From: UBA7236 sp036734545
GTDB lineage: Bacteria; Bacteroidota; Bacteroidia; Chitinophagales; BACL12
Reading direction: 5' to 3'
DNA length: 6,989 nucleotides
Assembly: GCA_036734545.1 (NCBI GenBank)
Contig: DAIMYJ010000128.1
Location: forward strand, 1-6,989
Numbering within the stretch: the first letter of the stretch is position 1; every line of letters begins with the position of its first letter. The position numbers were made by a program, and so were the translations under genes. Positions 6,295 through 6,989 of this stretch are shown here, piece by piece. A model generated the notes under the pieces. That model worked only from the letters and a program-made list of their open reading frames with translations. It made no database searches and was not told the origin of the DNA.

Positions 6295-6989
6295 ATGAGA
6301 AAAATGTACATGATGCTGTCAACGGCATTCCTGATCACGCTCAGTGCGTCGCTCCATGCTCAGTTGTATACATATACAAATGATCTGGGTGGTGCAGCGG
6401 CCGGCATTGCAGCTAATGCCACAGGAACAAACCTCGCCAGGGTTAATGGCACGGAAGCAACAGAAGCCTGCCCCGATGGGTTCAATTCTAACCGATGGGC
6501 AAAAGCCGGTTTTTATACGAATAACCGACCCTCTGTTGAATTCACCATAACTCCGGATGCAGGATATGAATTGAATGTCACTTCGGTTTCAGCTGATATT
6601 CGCATCAATGCGAAAGGACCTCTGCTGTGGCGCTTTGCCTATTCTACTGACGGTGGTGCATCATGGACCAACAACGGTTCTGATATTGCAGTAGCCTCTT
6701 CTTTTTGCGATGTGAGCAGCACCCTGACATGGGATATTCCTGACTTCACCGCTACCGGTACTGTTTGGGTGCGCATGGTGGGCTTCGATGCTTATAGCAA
6801 CCTGAATGGTAAAGCTGTTATCCGCAACGTGGTGCTGGATGGAACAGTGGCTGAAACTGATGCCGATGGTGATGGATTCGGAGTGCTCGTTGATTGTAAC
6901 GATGCTGATCCTACGATCAATCCGGATGCTGCCGAATTGTGTAATGGTATCGACGAGAACTGTAACGGCGATATCGATGAAGGCCTCAC
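6295..6989 (+). CDS. 5' part of a secreted protein: N-terminal beta-rich domain followed by a MopE-type motif (3' end outside window)
   Basis: The frame is open from ATG 6295 to the window edge (231 full codons plus two bases). It begins with a Sec signal peptide (MRKMYMMLSTAFLITLSASL, likely LHA|Q cleavage after residue 22). Residues about 24-183 form a beta-rich domain with FAYSTDGGASWTNNG, WVRMVGFDAYS and the closing strand AVIRNVVLDG. I do not recognise its family; it resembles the all-beta lead domains of other Bacteroidota secreted proteins and is not obviously homologous to the lead domain of the two genes upstream. A MopE-type motif follows at 189-230 (DADGDGFG, DCND, GIDENCNG, DIDEG). 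More MopE repeats, Ig-like domains and a T9SS sorting domain are expected downstream by analogy but are not visible. Later ATGs at codons 4, 6 and 7 would also leave a signal peptide; the first is chosen for its basic N-terminus (MRK). No Shine-Dalgarno sequence is seen. Confidence 0.9.
   Translation, partial: MRKMYMMLSTAFLITLSASLHAQLYTYTNDLGGAAAGIAANATGTNLARVNGTEATEACPDGFNSNRWAKAGFYTNNRPSVEFTITPDAGYELNVTSVSADIRINAKGPLLWRFAYSTDGGASWTNNGSDIAVASSFCDVSSTLTWDIPDFTATGTVWVRMVGFDAYSNLNGKAVIRNVVLDGTVAETDADGDGFGVLVDCNDADPTINPDAAELCNGIDENCNGDIDEGL

Noticed and set aside
6344..6550. 68-codon forward ORF in another frame near the start of the fourth gene
   Set aside because: It overlaps the real frame beginning at 6295, which has a signal peptide and a MopE motif; this one has neither.

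Overview
The window reads as a piece of a Bacteroidota genome, most likely from the Chitinophagales/Sphingobacteriales side, with about half G+C. Three things point there. Every complete gene end carries a C-terminal domain of the type IX secretion system (T9SS) type A sorting class, with an [L/F]-[Y/F]-P-N-P-A motif. At least one promoter-like site matches the Bacteroidota -7 element TAnnTTTG. No start codon has a recognisable Shine-Dalgarno sequence. Lineage below phylum is inference.

Layout, all genes on the + strand: (1) 1-543, the 3' end of a secreted multidomain protein (Ig-like domain plus T9SS sorting domain); (2) 686-3409, a complete 907-residue secreted protein built as signal peptide, choice-of-anchor J-like beta-sandwich, fibronectin III-like domain, GEVED domain, three MopE-type metal-binding repeats, two Ig-like domains and a sorting domain; (3) 3532-5740, a paralogue of gene 2 with the same order but one MopE repeat, cut by a run of exactly 100 Ns (4440-4539); (4) 5797-6294, about 500 bases with no convincing gene; (5) 6295-6989, the 5' part of another secreted protein with a different N-terminal beta-rich domain followed by a MopE motif, running off the window. 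The fourth gene is easily missed because its frame stays open to the window edge.

The first three genes are followed by hairpins with T-rich tails (the second is weak), so they are probably transcribed separately. Each protein is predicted to cross the inner membrane by Sec, and the three with visible C termini to cross the outer membrane by T9SS and be anchored on the surface or released. No enzyme signature is visible. The modules suggest surface adhesion or matrix proteins stabilised by calcium or other metals, but function is inferred from domains only.

The most interesting aspect is modular evolution in the array: variable MopE copy number with an exact 68-residue period, two MopE subtypes distributed against the overall paralogy, and a 26-bp identical patch between otherwise diverged Ig-like domains. 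I found no mobile element, CRISPR array, tRNA or rRNA, and nothing that I would call a new biological system.
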